From positions 82,966,712-83,030,711 of the forward strand of contig NC_077224.1 in assembly GCF_024763615.1 (NCBI RefSeq): DNA of 64,000 bases, read 5' to 3'. This DNA is from Phlebotomus papatasi. Its lineage: Eukaryota; Arthropoda; Insecta; Diptera; Psychodidae. Shown here piece by piece: positions 11,606 through 25,300 of the stretch. Position numbers and translations under genes: made by a program. A model generated the notes under the pieces. That model ran no database searches, was not told where the DNA came from, and saw only the letters and a program-made list of their open reading frames with translations. Position 1 is the stretch's first letter. The number at the start of each line of letters is the position of its first letter.

Positions 11606-11838
11606 CAGTAGACTCTCGCTCATTCGACTCTTTTTCAATCGGGCGCAAAATTTTGTTATCAATTTTCACATTTGATTTTAAAGCAAATTTGTTCAAATTC
11701 ACTGTAGTTCCTCTTGTTTTATCGTTATTCATTATATTTGAGGGCTTTTTGTGGAATTTACAATGATTTTGATCCCAAATCTCTCGATAATTTGGATGAC
11801 ATATTGCCCCATATGCCCGATTGAGAGAGAGTCTACTG
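11606..11838. mobile_element. TA-flanked MITE with CAGTAGACTCTCGCTCA ends, copy 1
   Basis: A 233-bp element with ends CAGTAGACTCTCGCTCATTCG and an inverse ending GAGAGTCTACTG, flanked by TA on both sides. Near-identical in length to 37323-37556. TA target and CAGT start fit Tc1/mariner-pogo MITEs. Confidence 0.88.
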
Positions 11839-12612
11839 TATAGTCTAATCATCAGCACATTATGACTTCCTTTCTTTGCATTGGATATTGCTGTATGAAA
11901 TTGCCCGAACCTCCCCTGGAATTGATAATTTATCTTGGGAGGATTCTGCTTGATTTATCCTGAAAAATAAAATTTGACGCCCAAAGGGAAAATGATAATG
12001 GGAGTCTGAGAGTGAGAGAAGACGCGTTCTCTTTGATGAAGTTTCATCATAATCTTTTTCTTTTTTTTTCTTAGTTATATTGTACATCTTCTTGGGCTCT
12101 TGTTAAATGTTTTTTTCCCAGAAAATTCGTGTGTGTCTCGTGACTTCTTGGACCCACTGTATAATATGGTCAAAAAAGAAACAAGAAAACCTGAAAGAAA
12201 ACAGGTTGTTGTTTTTTGGGCTCCTTATATCTTTTATGCCTATATGTATGGATATTGTTAAATGTAGAGGCATATACAACCACTAAACGGGTCAGTCACT
12301 CTCAAAACGAAAGTTCAGACGCAAATGGAGAGTTAAAAGCAACATTTATAAAATTTATATTAGCATGTTGCATATATAAAGTGCTTAAATTTGTATATGT
12401 TCTAATTCAAGAAGTTAATTGACACATTTTCTCCATCATTTCAATTTTTGGCGCAATAAATGCTGAATTCCAAATACAGTTTGCCTCTATTGGGCTATTG
12501 TTGGCCCCGGTGGTTATAGAAATGAAAAATTAAGCAATTATCTAAGATTTGAAGAATGCGCAACATTAATTCTATTAATTTTACTTTTTTTTTGTCTCTT
12601 TTTTCTTCGTAG
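11839..12612 (+). other. Upstream region of the MICAL-like gene
   Basis: Few repeats; T-rich with moderately complex stretches (11860-12110, 12120-12320). It may contain promoter or noncoding 5' exon sequence, but no TATA box or initiator could be assigned. It ends at a strong pyrimidine tract and TAG at 12610-12612. Confidence 0.3.
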
Positions 12613-12770
12613 GTAATGATCAACCGTAACTGAACAAATTAAATTAGTGGGAAAAAAACTTTCTTATATCTCTCAAGCACAAATTACTTCTTCTTCTATT
12701 TTTCTTCATAAATTTTGTGTGTTAAGTAACGTCTTTTATTTAAAAAATCTTTTTAAAAAATATAAATACA
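12613..12770 (+). other. Possible 5' untranslated exon part of the MICAL-like gene
   Basis: A pyrimidine tract (about 12580-12607) followed by CGTAG ending at 12612 looks like a 3' splice site. The 158 bases after it run uninterrupted to the start codon at 12771. If right, an upstream noncoding exon exists. Not proven. Confidence 0.35.
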
Positions 12771-13370
12771 ATGGGTGAACGACGTGGTACAAAGGCATTA
12801 GAATTGTGGTGTCGTAGAATGACTGCTGGATATTCAGGAGTCAAAATTGAGAACATGACAACATCTTGGCGTGACGGACTTGCCTTCTGTGCAATTATTC
12901 ATCACTTCCGTCCAGATCTCATGTAAGTTGTACCCACCATATATGTAAAAAGTGTTCCGGTTGTCTTTTATTATTAAGAACACCATGTCCATAAATGGCT
13001 AATATTGCAAAATTGAATGTATAAAGAGATGTTGGGCAAAGACAAGGATAACAAGCTAGCCATATCATTGATTTTCTTTGCATTCAGACAACAATTATTA
13101 AAAAAAAATGTCATAACATTCAGGAAATTGCAGCAGATTCAATTTTTCTTTTCTTTTTTTCCTTCTGTCTCTTGCATAATTGCAGTGAATTTGATAAACT
13201 TGACAAGAAGGATGTCTACTACAACAATGAATTGGCATTCAGAACAGCAGAAATTCATTTGGGAATTCCAGCCCTTTTGGATGCATCTGATATGGAATCA
13301 CACGAAGTTCCAGATCGTCTCTCTATTTTAACATATTTATCGCAGTATTACCAAGTATTTGGAGCACAAG
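12771..13370 (+). CDS. MICAL-L: MICAL-like exons 1-2: calponin-homology domain
   Basis: Exon 1 (12771-12922) ends at CAT|GTAAGT in the middle of an Ile codon, completed by exon 2 (13186-13370) after TTGCAG. The join reads F-R-P-D-L-I-E-F-D, the expected CH-domain core. Conserved features include SWRDGLAFCAIIH and the end ILTYLSQYYQVF. Single CH domains of this class bind actin weakly and often take part in autoinhibition with the C-terminal half. The intron between them is 263 bp; the next is 9.5 kb. Confidence 0.93.
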
Positions 13371-16300
13371 GTAAAGATAAAAAAAAATCATTTATATTTT
13401 TTTGCAGAAGGAATTGTGATTTGAAGTTGAAATCGGTTTAAAAGAAAATTATAGGGCGCCCACTGTTTTGTAAACAAAACTTTTTCTATAGTCGTCTCGC
13501 TCACAATTTCTTCTTCCTTTTTACGTTCTAGCTGTACAACCAATTCTTTTTTTTTCCTTTTTTTGCCCATTTTTGCTCCTTGGTATTTTTGTTTTTATCC
13601 TGTAGCCTTAATAAACGGTGAAAAAAAAGTTTTCCAATTTTCACCGGAACCGCTTCGATCGGGATTCGAACCGAGAACCTGTGCGTTACGAAGTCCAAAT
13701 TGTGCATATTATGCTATTGAGCTACAGAAAATCCTACACAATACACAATCATTTCTATCTAAAAGATATTTTTTGACCCTTTAGTAAAAGTGAGTAAAAG
13801 AGATCTATATCTGGTCATCTCGCTCACTCTTATAGGCAATTTCGGAAACATGTTTCCTAGACAAAAGTTATTCTATGTTGGGCACAGCTGATTATGAAAT
13901 TCGAACATTTACTTTCATTTCGTAATTATGTTTTCGATGATGAGGATCTCATGTTGTAATTGGTAAGAGCGATTGACTCCTAAGCGATGATACCCTGTGT
14001 TCGATTGTCACAGTTGTGAGTTCGAGTCTCGCCCGGTGCAAAAGATGAGAACGTCTGAAAGGACATTTTTCGTATAAGGTAGACATCTAAACTAATTTTA
14101 TAATTCCACCCAAAATCCTTAAAAGAACTCAAGGAAAAGTCTCGAAATAAAACAGAAAAATATAGATAAAACATAAAACATAGATGAAAACCGCCATTTT
14201 GTTTCTCTACCCTTAGTATTCTCAGGTTTATTTTAGACAAGTTTTTTGACAGGTTTTCCACCGATTAAATTGATTCCTATATCATAAAAAGATTTGAAAA
14301 TCGAAAATTGGTAAATACTAGGTCCTCAACCTGAAATCCGCTGTTTTATATTAAAAAGAAAACATGAAAAATCTCAGAAAAAGATACAAAAATAATTAAT
14401 TCAAAATACCTGATACTGAAGTTATCGTGAGGCATTCTTTAATCAAAATAATTCATGCACCTAATTTTCCACTTCTTTAAAATTGGCGAAGTTCTGATTA
14501 GCCAATCCATATGCAATCAACCGAAAGAAGTGATTATCGGAAAGGGCCAAGTCTAGAGAGTACAGCGGGGACGGTATGTCATCTGTATTTAGCGTTTCGA
14601 TGTTGACTTGGACTAAAGTCATTTCTTATAGCCTGTACCACTTCCATGCTAAAAAATTATTCTTTAATACCGCAAACACAAAATTCCTGAAGTGGATTTT
14701 TGAATTTTGGGCCTGTTTTTTAGACCAACTTCAGACTAAAGGTTTAGCCCAGTTTTCGAGGGTCTCAAAACCTCAAACAGCAAATGATTTCATTGATTTT
14801 TCAAAATCTAATAGGTAATTTGGCCTTTATAATCCAATTCTAAGACAAAATTTTCCAAAAAATATTGACTGATAAGATATCAGAGAAGATAAGCCACATG
14901 GCTAAGCCTTAGGTCTGAAGTCCGTATTACTAAACTCATGCAGCACCCATTTTTCTTCATTTTGATTTTTTCAATGGAATGCAAACGTTTGACAATATTT
15001 TATCGCGGCCTGTTTATAGCCTCCGAAAGTTATTTTCATAATCTTCATCTAGAAACTAAAGAAATATATCAGATACAATATATAGTAAAATTTCATCGAA
15101 ATCGCTGTATTAAAACACCGAAAATGTAGTCTAGTCAAGACATTTTCGATTATGGCTCAGGTCAGGGAATATCAAGGGAGGAGTGCGACCAGTCATTGGA
15201 AAGGTCTCGACCTCAGCTAAAACATACAGTCGAGTTCCTCAAATTTGAACTCCTCAAATTTGAACGACGGTTGAGTTCAAAATGTAAAATTTGAGGTTAT
15301 GTGGAGAAAGTTTTTCGTGGAGTTCCATTTTTCTCTGGTTTTTCCTCAATATTGTCGTATTATATTAACTTCCGTAACAAATTCCATTTATTTCACAATA
15401 AATTACATTGATATATTCTCTAAAGTTATTTTTCTTCATTTAGGAAAAGTGCATTTCACATAAATTCTGTTATGTTTTTGAAAATATTGTTCAAATTTGA
15501 GGAGTGAGAAATGTCATCTATACCCCCTAAATGTTCAAATTTGAGGAACTCTACTGTACTAAAATTTAAAGGAAAAGCATCGTCTAGTTTTCGAAATATT
15601 TCAAATATTGCCAGGGGGTACAACTTTGCGCCACCCTATTTTTAAACATGAAAACCTCTCTAGCGAAATTGGTAGTTGCGGGAAAGCTCTCCAAAAATTC
15701 TGCAAGACAGCTCTAATATACGCAAAGTGATCATGGATATTCCCTTTTATATGCTTGTTACCAAAGGTTGGTAAAAATTCCATTATTATCTGTGCTGTTT
15801 CTTCATTTTTCCGAATCTGCAGAAAAGTCTCCTCTAGAACACACCTTTCAAAAAATGTCTAATTTTTTTCGTGGGTCTAGTCGTATTCCGTGACTATTAA
15901 GGATACAATAGCTGAATCGGCGATTTCATAGGTTGTTCCTTCTTCTTGTAATGACGTGTTAATCTCAAAATGGGGAAAAGCAGTACAACTTTGTGCCACT
16001 AGTTTTTTCGATAATTGGTCCCCTATATAATCGATATCGTTCAAATTTCAGTGTTAAGAAAGATCTGAGAATCAGATCTTCCGAACAAGAAAAATTTGAC
16101 CACCTCCAACCCGCTTGACCAGAGATATTGGGTCATAAAAGAATACATTTTGCAACTTCTTATAATAATTTAAAGACTTTATTTATATTGAGCCGTTCCA
16201 GTTGTCCGAATTTGATCATTGATGGTGTAAATTAAAGATCTTATGAAAATACACAATTCCTGGGAGCATTACAACTTCGGGCAACCACCGCTAGGGGCGC

Positions 16301-19300
16301 TATAATCGAAAAATTGATTTTCGTAATTTCGAATTCGAATATTTTGAAATCTACGTTTCCAATTTCGACGAAAATTTAGTATGTTATAGCCAAAGCTGAG
16401 ACCTTTCTAACGATCGGTCGCACTAGCCTCTCGATGTTAGTTAAATCGACTTATAAAAAGTAATTTATAAACTATAATAAATTGAATTAAATTAAAAGGG
16501 AAATGAAAATAAAACTTGTTTTATGTATTATTTAATTGTGAATATGTATATAGTGATGATTTGAAGCCAAAATTGTAAGATTGGACAAGTTCAACACCAA
16601 TTTTATTGATAAAAAGAGGATGGCATAAAGTTGAACAACTTTCGTTTACAACTTTGTGCCACATACAAGAAATTTTCCTCCTTGTCCAAAGATACCTGGA
16701 TTTTTTTCTACCATGGGGCTATATTCTAGAGATGTGTAGTTTTGTTGAATAAAAATCTCATTTAAATATCTCAATAAATTTGGAAAATATTCATGAAAAA
16801 CTTGATAAAGTGGCACAAAGTTGTATGATTTTACGGTACTGATTTCAATACCTCCAAAACATATCCAAAAATATAGAAGCTGCTTTCGAAAAAAACCAAA
16901 AAAATGGTTTTGAAGGGGATGAAGGAGATTGAGGGGAAAATAAAATTCATATTAAAGATCTCTGGGTTGACTTATGGGGGTGTTCTCTGAAGATCGAAGG
17001 TTCGTATCTCTTACCGTTTCGCCTCTAGATGGGTAACAAGTTTACAAACAGAAAAAAAGAATATTTAAAAAAGATTGGTCATTTACGGGTACTTAACCGA
17101 TGCAATCGGGTTGTAAATTTCAAGACCATTGTAAAAAATTTAAATTTAGCCAAATCGGTTGAAAAATAGACCCACTAAAGTGGTGAAAACTTTTTTCTTC
17201 AAAAATTCAAGATGGCGATTGGTTTTGAAAATTAAATAATTTCGATAAAAAAATATCCTAAACGACACTCGTAAGACAGTTTTAAATCTATTTATTTAGT
17301 TAGCACTTTTTGTTCGGGAACTGCTAACTGGTTAGCATATTTTTGCTAACCGACTTAGCAAAATATGCTGAAAACGCTACTTTTTCAGGTAACTGTGCTC
17401 ACTGAAGATTCTCAGCACTTAAATTTCAACTTAAATTATTCAATTGTTCTATTTACTATTCTTTTATAGCAGATATCATATTACCCCTGGTTCCAATGAT
17501 CCAATATTTCATTGACTTTATCTCTTCACAATCAATTCCAAATCGATTTTGCACGCAATTCGACTTGGCCCAGATTAAGAATCTCACATAATCGTAATCT
17601 AATTTAGACTTATCAGTTTGCTTCGTTAAATTTGATAAAATTAAAAACAGTTTGAAGTATTAATCACATTCAGAGAAAAAGATGATTTCAAATCAAAATT
17701 TTCCTTTTTTTTATGATTTATCGACAGAATGAAAGAGAAAATGATTTTCCAATCAATTTGATTTAATAAGGTTATAATACCTAGCTTTCTAAGGCCTGAA
17801 AGTGCAATTATTTTCCAATTATGTATAAAATTGAAAAATCCTTAAATGCTAAAACCTACACCTTAATTGGTGAAACTTTCACCACAAAACTCATTGCATA
17901 TATTGCTTATTTTCAATTGAAAACTTCTGCCATTACTTGGTGAGATTTCCTTTATAAGATATCACCATAATTCAACTTTATGACAACGTGTTTAGCGATA
18001 TATTTTTGCATAAAATATCATGTGTACGACATGGTGTTTAGGTGGAAGTGTCACATTTATGCAAAAAAAAATGAGGAAAATTGCTTTTGAATAAACATTC
18101 TGTTTCTATGTTATTTTTGTTTATTCCACTGCGGTTTATTTTTAAACATTTTTTTTGTGTGACAGTGATTATGTGATTTTTAGCATGAATTAAGTAAAAT
18201 GGGTTATACTTCCGTGCAACTTCCTTCTGTCGTCTTTCACTTCCCAGCTCTATAAATGCACACCAAATAGCTAATACATAAAGTTTTTTTTTATTTTGCA
18301 CTTTTTATTTAAATCTATCCAAACGAACGAGTGAAAGGATTATTTTTCAGTTGAAATAATCAATTTAATTTCTGTATTTTCTATGAACTTTTTTTTTACG
18401 TAATGCCATTTTTTTTCTCAAATGGTCAATGAAATGGCATCAATTGACACGAGGGGAAGCAAAAAAAATCCACTAATTCATATCTGACGTCTGATATTTC
18501 AATTTAATTATTTAAGTGAAAGTTGCTGAGGTGTGTTAAAAAAAAGGCAGCGCATGGGATATATTGGTACTGAACATTTTCTACGCTATATAAAATTTTA
18601 TATCACGTACTCCCGAGAGAGATCTAATGTAAGTGGAAGTGTTTTGCCATTTGATTTTTCTGTCGACTGTGCAAAAAATTATTATCTGAATTTAAAAACT
18701 TCCCGTTTCATTTTCTGACAAAATCAAAACGATCTCATGGTATACGGTTGATGACAATGGGACACACCTCACGTATTTTATCATGGGAAAACAGCACTGT
18801 TCTTAGGAAGAAGTGGAAAAAAATGCTCGAACACTGGAGTTTAATGGGAATCCCGCAAAATGGAAAAAATAAAAATATATTGTCTAAAATATATATTACG
18901 GCAAAAGAATAATTATTTTACTGAACTGTAAAAGTTATTTTAGGCAGCAATTGATTTTGTTATAAGATATCGTCACTTAAGTACTTAATAAGTACTTATT
19001 AAGTACTTAATAAAGTTCTTAACTCAATAACTTAATTTTAAGGAGTTGAAGAACATCCAACTACTTAAAAATTATATGAAAATGAGACAAACGACAGCAC
19101 TTTGTGACGGATAGCGAAGTACTTCTAGTTCAGCCTTAATACTAAGTACTTAATTAAGGCCTTTATTATGTACTAGATATACATACCTACAACCTAAGCC
19201 GAAAGGCAACTTGACTTAATTTTAATCAAAATAATGATTAGACTACATTTCCATCAGTTTCCCGTTAAGCCGTAAAGCGGTCTTCAGACTAGAGGTTTAG

Positions 19301-22300
19301 CCCAGTTCTCGAAGGTCTTAAAACAAACCTGTGCTCGTTAAAAGTCATGTAATATCGGAAATTTTGTTGATAATTTTAATGGAAATTACAGATAGCCATA
19401 CTGGTAACACTAATCCTGCTTATTCACGGTACCATGATGAATATATTTGCGCCAAAAAAACATAATAGAAAGAATCACATAAAAAGAAATTGTCTTCTTG
19501 ATATCTTTGTCAGAAGACGGGTAGCCCTTCACTACACACTCTATTCTTTCTTATAAAGTTCTTAAATCGCGCGCAATTCAACTGTGAGAGAGAGATAGAG
19601 ACACAAATAACTCACTTTACAAACGTCTGGCGGCGCTGCGGTTGCGAAAATCTCTAAAATGCGACAAAATATTTTCTTCTCTATTTTATCCTTATTAGCA
19701 GGTCGGGTCCCTTCTTGTAATATGTACTTTTGCATTCCTCATTAATCAAAATAGTGTTGTACAAAAGGATTTTTCTCAAACTTATCCTGAATTTTGAGAC
19801 AGCTCAAAAGAATATGAGTCTTCCAGCTCAAAATTTCATCCCAATGTTTTTGTTGTAATATTGACAAGTATTTACAATTAACTCAAATAGCTGTATTCAA
19901 CGAAATTATAAAAATGATTTTCTTGTGAAAATGAGTTAACTCTAAGGAATTAAGCAATTTAAACATTAAAAAACTTCTTATTGAATGTGCATTTTCGTGG
20001 CACTTCGAAGAATCTCAACCAGGCACCACCAAATTCACTTCGGCTTTTATTTTAGCTCAGGCCTGTCTTAAAATCCTAAATAACGATCGATTTTATTGCT
20101 TTTGGAAACCTAATAGATCATTTATCTCTAATAATGCAATCCTAAGTTAATTTTTTCCAAAAAAAATTGTGATTGATAAAAAATTAGAGCCGTTAAGCAT
20201 TATGACTAAGGGGTCCCAGTCAAAATCCCGAACGCCAAAATCCCGAATGGGCCAAAATCCCGAAAGCCAAAATCCAAAATGTAAAAAATGTAAAATTGAT
20301 TGATACTCATCAAATTCAATTTTTATTTATTTTTTACTCAATCAAAGATTTCGCTGTAGTCAATAAAATATTTTGCGACGTTTTGCTGTTAAGCTTGTCG
20401 TCTTAAATGCATGATGAAATTTACTGGCAATTAGAATTAAAATTTTCTACTACCCGGTTGAATCAATATAAAGTAACCATCTAAACGATTAATAATTTTT
20501 GAACTTATATATGTACATGCTCAGTGAGTTTTCCAATTGATCTGTGGTTTCTGCTAATCAACAATATTACAAAAATCATTGAAATGAAGATTTATTTCCT
20601 GCTCTCTTCATAACGATAATTTTCTTTTGGGGATTTTGCTGTATACCTTGTCCAAGGCATCACATTTCCGAAACCAATGTTCAGGAAGAAAATTAATGTC
20701 TCCTTGCTAACACTGATTCTGTGGTAATGAATGTTTCTATGATAATATTCTAAAAACCATCGTGCTTTATTATTAAAATGGGACTAACTTATTAAACACA
20801 GAAATTATGATATTATATCTATTTTTAATCAAATCTGCACAGAATCAGAGTAAAAATGGTCTAAATTGCTAAACGTTTCGTCCGAAAGCTGTGAGGATTT
20901 TATATTCAATTTTAACCATTGTGTGCTGAAACTGTGCGCTCTTTATTTGCAATCTACTTAAATGGCCACTTACGTCCCTTTAAGAGACAAGGCTTCCTGC
21001 ACAACACCTCGCTATTCCACACGATCTAAAGCCAGTGTCCGCCAGCGTCGCAGCACCATGTTTTTCCATCTTGTCCGAAGACGCTGCCTTCTCCTCGTCC
21101 CCTCCGGATTTCGCTCATACAGTTTACTGGGCATCCTCTCCTCTGGCATACGGCAAATGTGACCGAGTCAGCTCAGTCTTCTCGCCCGAATAGAGGCCAC
21201 AATGTCGGCCTCTCCATAAAGCTCCTCCAGTTCGTGGTTCATTCTTATTCGGAAGTCCCCTATAGTTTCCTAATGATAAGGCCCGCAGATTCGTCGTAGG
21301 ACCCGTCTCTCAAAGATCAGCAGCTTTCTCTCCTCTGTGCGGGTCAACGGTACTGTTTCCAAACCATACGTTATGACTGGCTTCAGTATATTTCTTTATA
21401 TTTTGATCTTTGTTGACCATGAGACGTTCCTGGATCGAAATATCGAAGAGGGTGCCAAGAGACTTCTATTCCCCGCCGCGAGTCTCTCGTTAACCTATCG
21501 AAAATTATCTACCGATAATTTTCAATAGATTTTCGGTACCGAGGAAACCCCGGAAATATGATTTTTTGGAGAGATTTTCTTATTGTTTTAGATGGGAAAA
21601 GAGAAAAGATTAAGAATAAGAACAAATTTTGCACTCAGGAGCAACTTAACAAGGGTTTAGTAGCCTTTCGTCGCGGTTTCACTTACACTGTTTGTCTCCA
21701 ATTAGAAACTTTCCCTTGTCTCCATTTGGATTAATATGTTTCCAATAGAAGCATTTCAGCATCTAATAGAAGTTTTCAAATTATATCTAATGAATTTTCA
21801 CAAAAAAGTAACATTCTAGAAGAGTCAAGGAGCAAATTTATGTAATTCTCTTCAGAAAAAATAGGAATTTAATGTGTTGAATCTTCTGTCAAAGTTAAAG
21901 CGTCTGGAAATGGTGTTGAATTAAAACATTTACCCTATTTATCTTTATATACTTAATGAAAATTTTCTAAGGCGTAAAAGTAATGTTTACATGGATTGGA
22001 AAAAACTGATACTCTTTAGAATTATCCTCTTGAAAATATTATGAAATGCAGATTGCGATTGTGTATGATGCAATCTACGGTGGATAACATTAAAGATACA
22101 CTTTCGAACACTTAAATCAGATTGATAATATTAGGAAGAAAAATATTTTTATATCGCTATTAAGCAACTAGAAAAATACAATTTTCCTCAATCTGATTAA
22201 GATTATGAAAATCTTATGACTCAATTTGGTACAAAGATCTTTAGAACTTAAAATCCTTTAGGATTTTTAGGGCTTAAAGCACATCCTAAAAATGTAAGAA

Positions 22301-25300
22301 ATGTTTTCTAAATAATCCAAAATGCGTTTTTTATAACTTATTACAATTGATTTTCGAATAATAATTGCTTATCGGTTCGTAACCGGTTCGAATAGTAAAT
22401 AGAACAACTGAATAATTTAAGTTGAAATTTATGTGCTGAGCAACCTCAGTGAGCACAGTTACCAGAAAAGTACCGTTTTAGCATATTTTTGCTGAGTAGG
22501 TTAGCAAAAATATGCTAACCAGTTAGCAGTTCCCTAACAAAAAGTGCTAACCAAATACAAAGAAATAGCACTGTCTTAAGAATAAAAATTACTTATCAGT
22601 TCATAACCGATCCTTAACCGGTTGGAACCGGCCCAGACTTGTCAGGGATTCCAAGACCTTTCCAACGATCCAAAACTTGCCCAAATCGGTTAAAAAATAT
22701 TCTTCCTACAGTCCTTTTAACATTTGACCTTGAAAAACCGTAAGAAATTAGAGAAGGGCATTAAGTGGAAATGTTGATCTATGGAGGCTTCGACAAATAT
22801 TCTAAGTCGCTATCTATCACATTTTGACCTCAGTTTGACCTCTGCAAACCTTGTTTCTAAGTCATTACTTCAAAATCTTTTAAACTAATCTTCAATTTTG
22901 AATTGTTTGTCTTCTGCAGACGCCTCTATTCAGTCAAACAATCGAAGATCAATAGCTGAGGAATCAAATGCCATCGACACAAAAACATCAGATTCACCAC
23001 AAATGGTAAGTGAGAGAGAGACCTTGAAGATTTATTTAGATAATTGTGTACATAGCGAGCTTCCTAAAATCAATCAATTCACTTGCAAGATAACACTAAG
23101 GCGCACATGGTCATAATCATAAAATTGATAACACACATTATTCGTCATGAAATTATTTATAAAATGAAAATAACATTGAAATTTTGAGTATAAATATGCA
23201 GCAAATTGTTTGAAGGATGCCTTAAATAATTTAACAAAAAAAAAAGAAAAAGAAAACAGTAAATAAATAATATAATTTAATTTCAATGCTAAAACAACAT
23301 TGTCATTGAGGGAGAGGAGAATAAAAGAATGTTTCTCTTGTTTGGGAAGATGGGTGCGTGTGCGAGTATTAAAAGACAAAAAAAATGCCAAAAAATAAAA
23401 GAAGAAATAATTCAAACAAGCTCTTTATACCAAAAGGAAATTAACAAATACTGCAAGAAGTACAATATTTTTTCCATGTTTATGTTTACTGTCCGTTGCG
23501 AAATTGTACAGTTACCTGACCTTTGTGTACAAAAATGTATAATTTTTATGTATTGTGTGTACCTCTCTTCTGCAATGTTTGTACCCCACCCAATGGGTTT
23601 AGTAGCTCCTTCAACTCTCTTGGGTACTTTGTTGCAAAGAGAAGAGGCATCGCAATAATTAGCATAGCTTGTGATGTTTTGGTGCTTAATCAAATGCTCG
23701 TGCATGATGCAATTATATGCTTTAACCAATCACCTGCTCTGACTGGATCTTCGGTTGCCTTTTGAATTATGCTTCTGCTGTATGTTCTTAAGCTAAGACA
23801 CTGTGCAGATGTGCTTTCAAAATGCCAACTTTGGCCACAAATGGAACTAAACTTTCGCACCCCGGCTGACAGTACAGACTCATTCTAAATTAATTAGAAA
23901 GTGTTTACGGTAGTACTTATTTGTCATATCTTCTAAGATTTAGCTGAGAGTGGGGCAAATTCACCCAGATCAAGATTTTTATATTGCTATGGTCAAATTA
24001 ATATGAACTGTATTAATTTAAACTTTGATCTGCACAATCACTAAATAGAAATTGGTTATCCTTCAAAATATACAACATTAATGCAGGATGACGTAATACT
24101 GAATCATGTCTATTTCTGAATTTTAAGTTTTTCTAACAGTTTCAGATGAACAGAGAGAAAAAGGAAAACATAAAAAGTAAAAGACTTTAGATTCGAGAAT
24201 ACTTTTTCGTTGTTTTTTGTTCTTTTGCCATCTAAAACTGTTAGGAAAGCTCAAAGATCCAAATTACACGTCATTCCAAATTACCCCATTTTACCCTAGA
24301 GCCATTGTCTACAATTTCAAACTACTCTGTACGGCTTCAATAGTGTCAACTATCAACGGCTAATAATCTTAAACGTCTCTAATTTTATCTAATTTAATTA
24401 ATTTCAATTCAATTTTATTTTATTTTATTTAACTTAATTTTAATTTTCCGGAGGTTTCACCTCTACTTAGAGAACGCGAACAGCCTTTCGGCTATGCGCT
24501 ACTCTATAAAAAATCGCACTCTACATCCCTTTATCTTTGCGCTAGGTGCCCACTTCGTTATCCGGATGATTGGGAAACAATATAACAGATGTCCGCTTCG
24601 TAATTCGGATGGATTTTTTGAATTTGTTCAACGTCTCGAAAATATAAATACAAGTTTTTTTTTTCAAGAATTAAAATAAAAGTTTTAAAGAAGCTTAAAA
24701 AGACATAATTAGATAATTCTATGCTATTATACCTCATTTATTAAACAAAAGCATCGCAGGAAAATTCATTTTCATTGCTGAACACACATGCGTACATAAC
24801 CTCAAAAAGATTTTAAATGTAACCGTCGATAATTCGTCCGGATTACTGCGATAATTCGATTAATTCGACAAAATCTGATGGAAAGACCTCCTTCCACAGA
24901 TTGAGTCTAGCCTCCTCCGGAGATTGGTCAAGTGGTTTGACAGAGTGGCAAATGTTCCTACGAGACTTCAGCCTTGTTCTTCGTTTTTTATGACCATGGA
25001 GAAGATGCTTTAGTTCAGAGAGAGCCTTAGACATCTCTCTACTGGAGATGATTTGTCTCCTCACCCGTGGTGGAGCAATTCCTGCTAAGGGATAGAGTTT
25101 GTCCACTGGCGTGCCCTTTAGGCACCATGTTACAATACGGCGGTATCATTCAAAACGACGCGACGTCAACTTGCTTGGCGTGCGCCGATCTCTCCCACAC
25201 ATCGGCTGCGTACTCTGCTACGGAACCTAGGCAATAAAGTGCCTGGGTCTTAAAGGGGAATTTTAATGCTCCTCTCCTTTGTCTTCTCCACAGACATTGC

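Larger units (their letters stand above)
13371..22919 (+). other. Intron 2 of the MICAL-like gene (9.5 kb)
   Basis: GTAAAG donor at 13371 and CTGCAG acceptor ending at 22919. It contains SINEs, MITEs, a LINE tail and AT-rich filler described separately. No additional exon of the gene was recognised in it. Confidence 0.85.

Noticed and set aside
13660..13735. tRNA gene
   Set aside because: A and B boxes are present, but the cloverleaf arms do not pair convincingly and the same head recurs with a SINE body at 35990-36195.
13945..14035. tRNA gene on the + strand
   Set aside because: The B box is degenerate, the distance between the boxes is too long, and the acceptor ends do not pair.
16700..17050. 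Possible viral insertion or coding remnant
   Set aside because: No frame with recognisable protein motifs; the text matches a noncoding dispersed repeat found elsewhere in the window.
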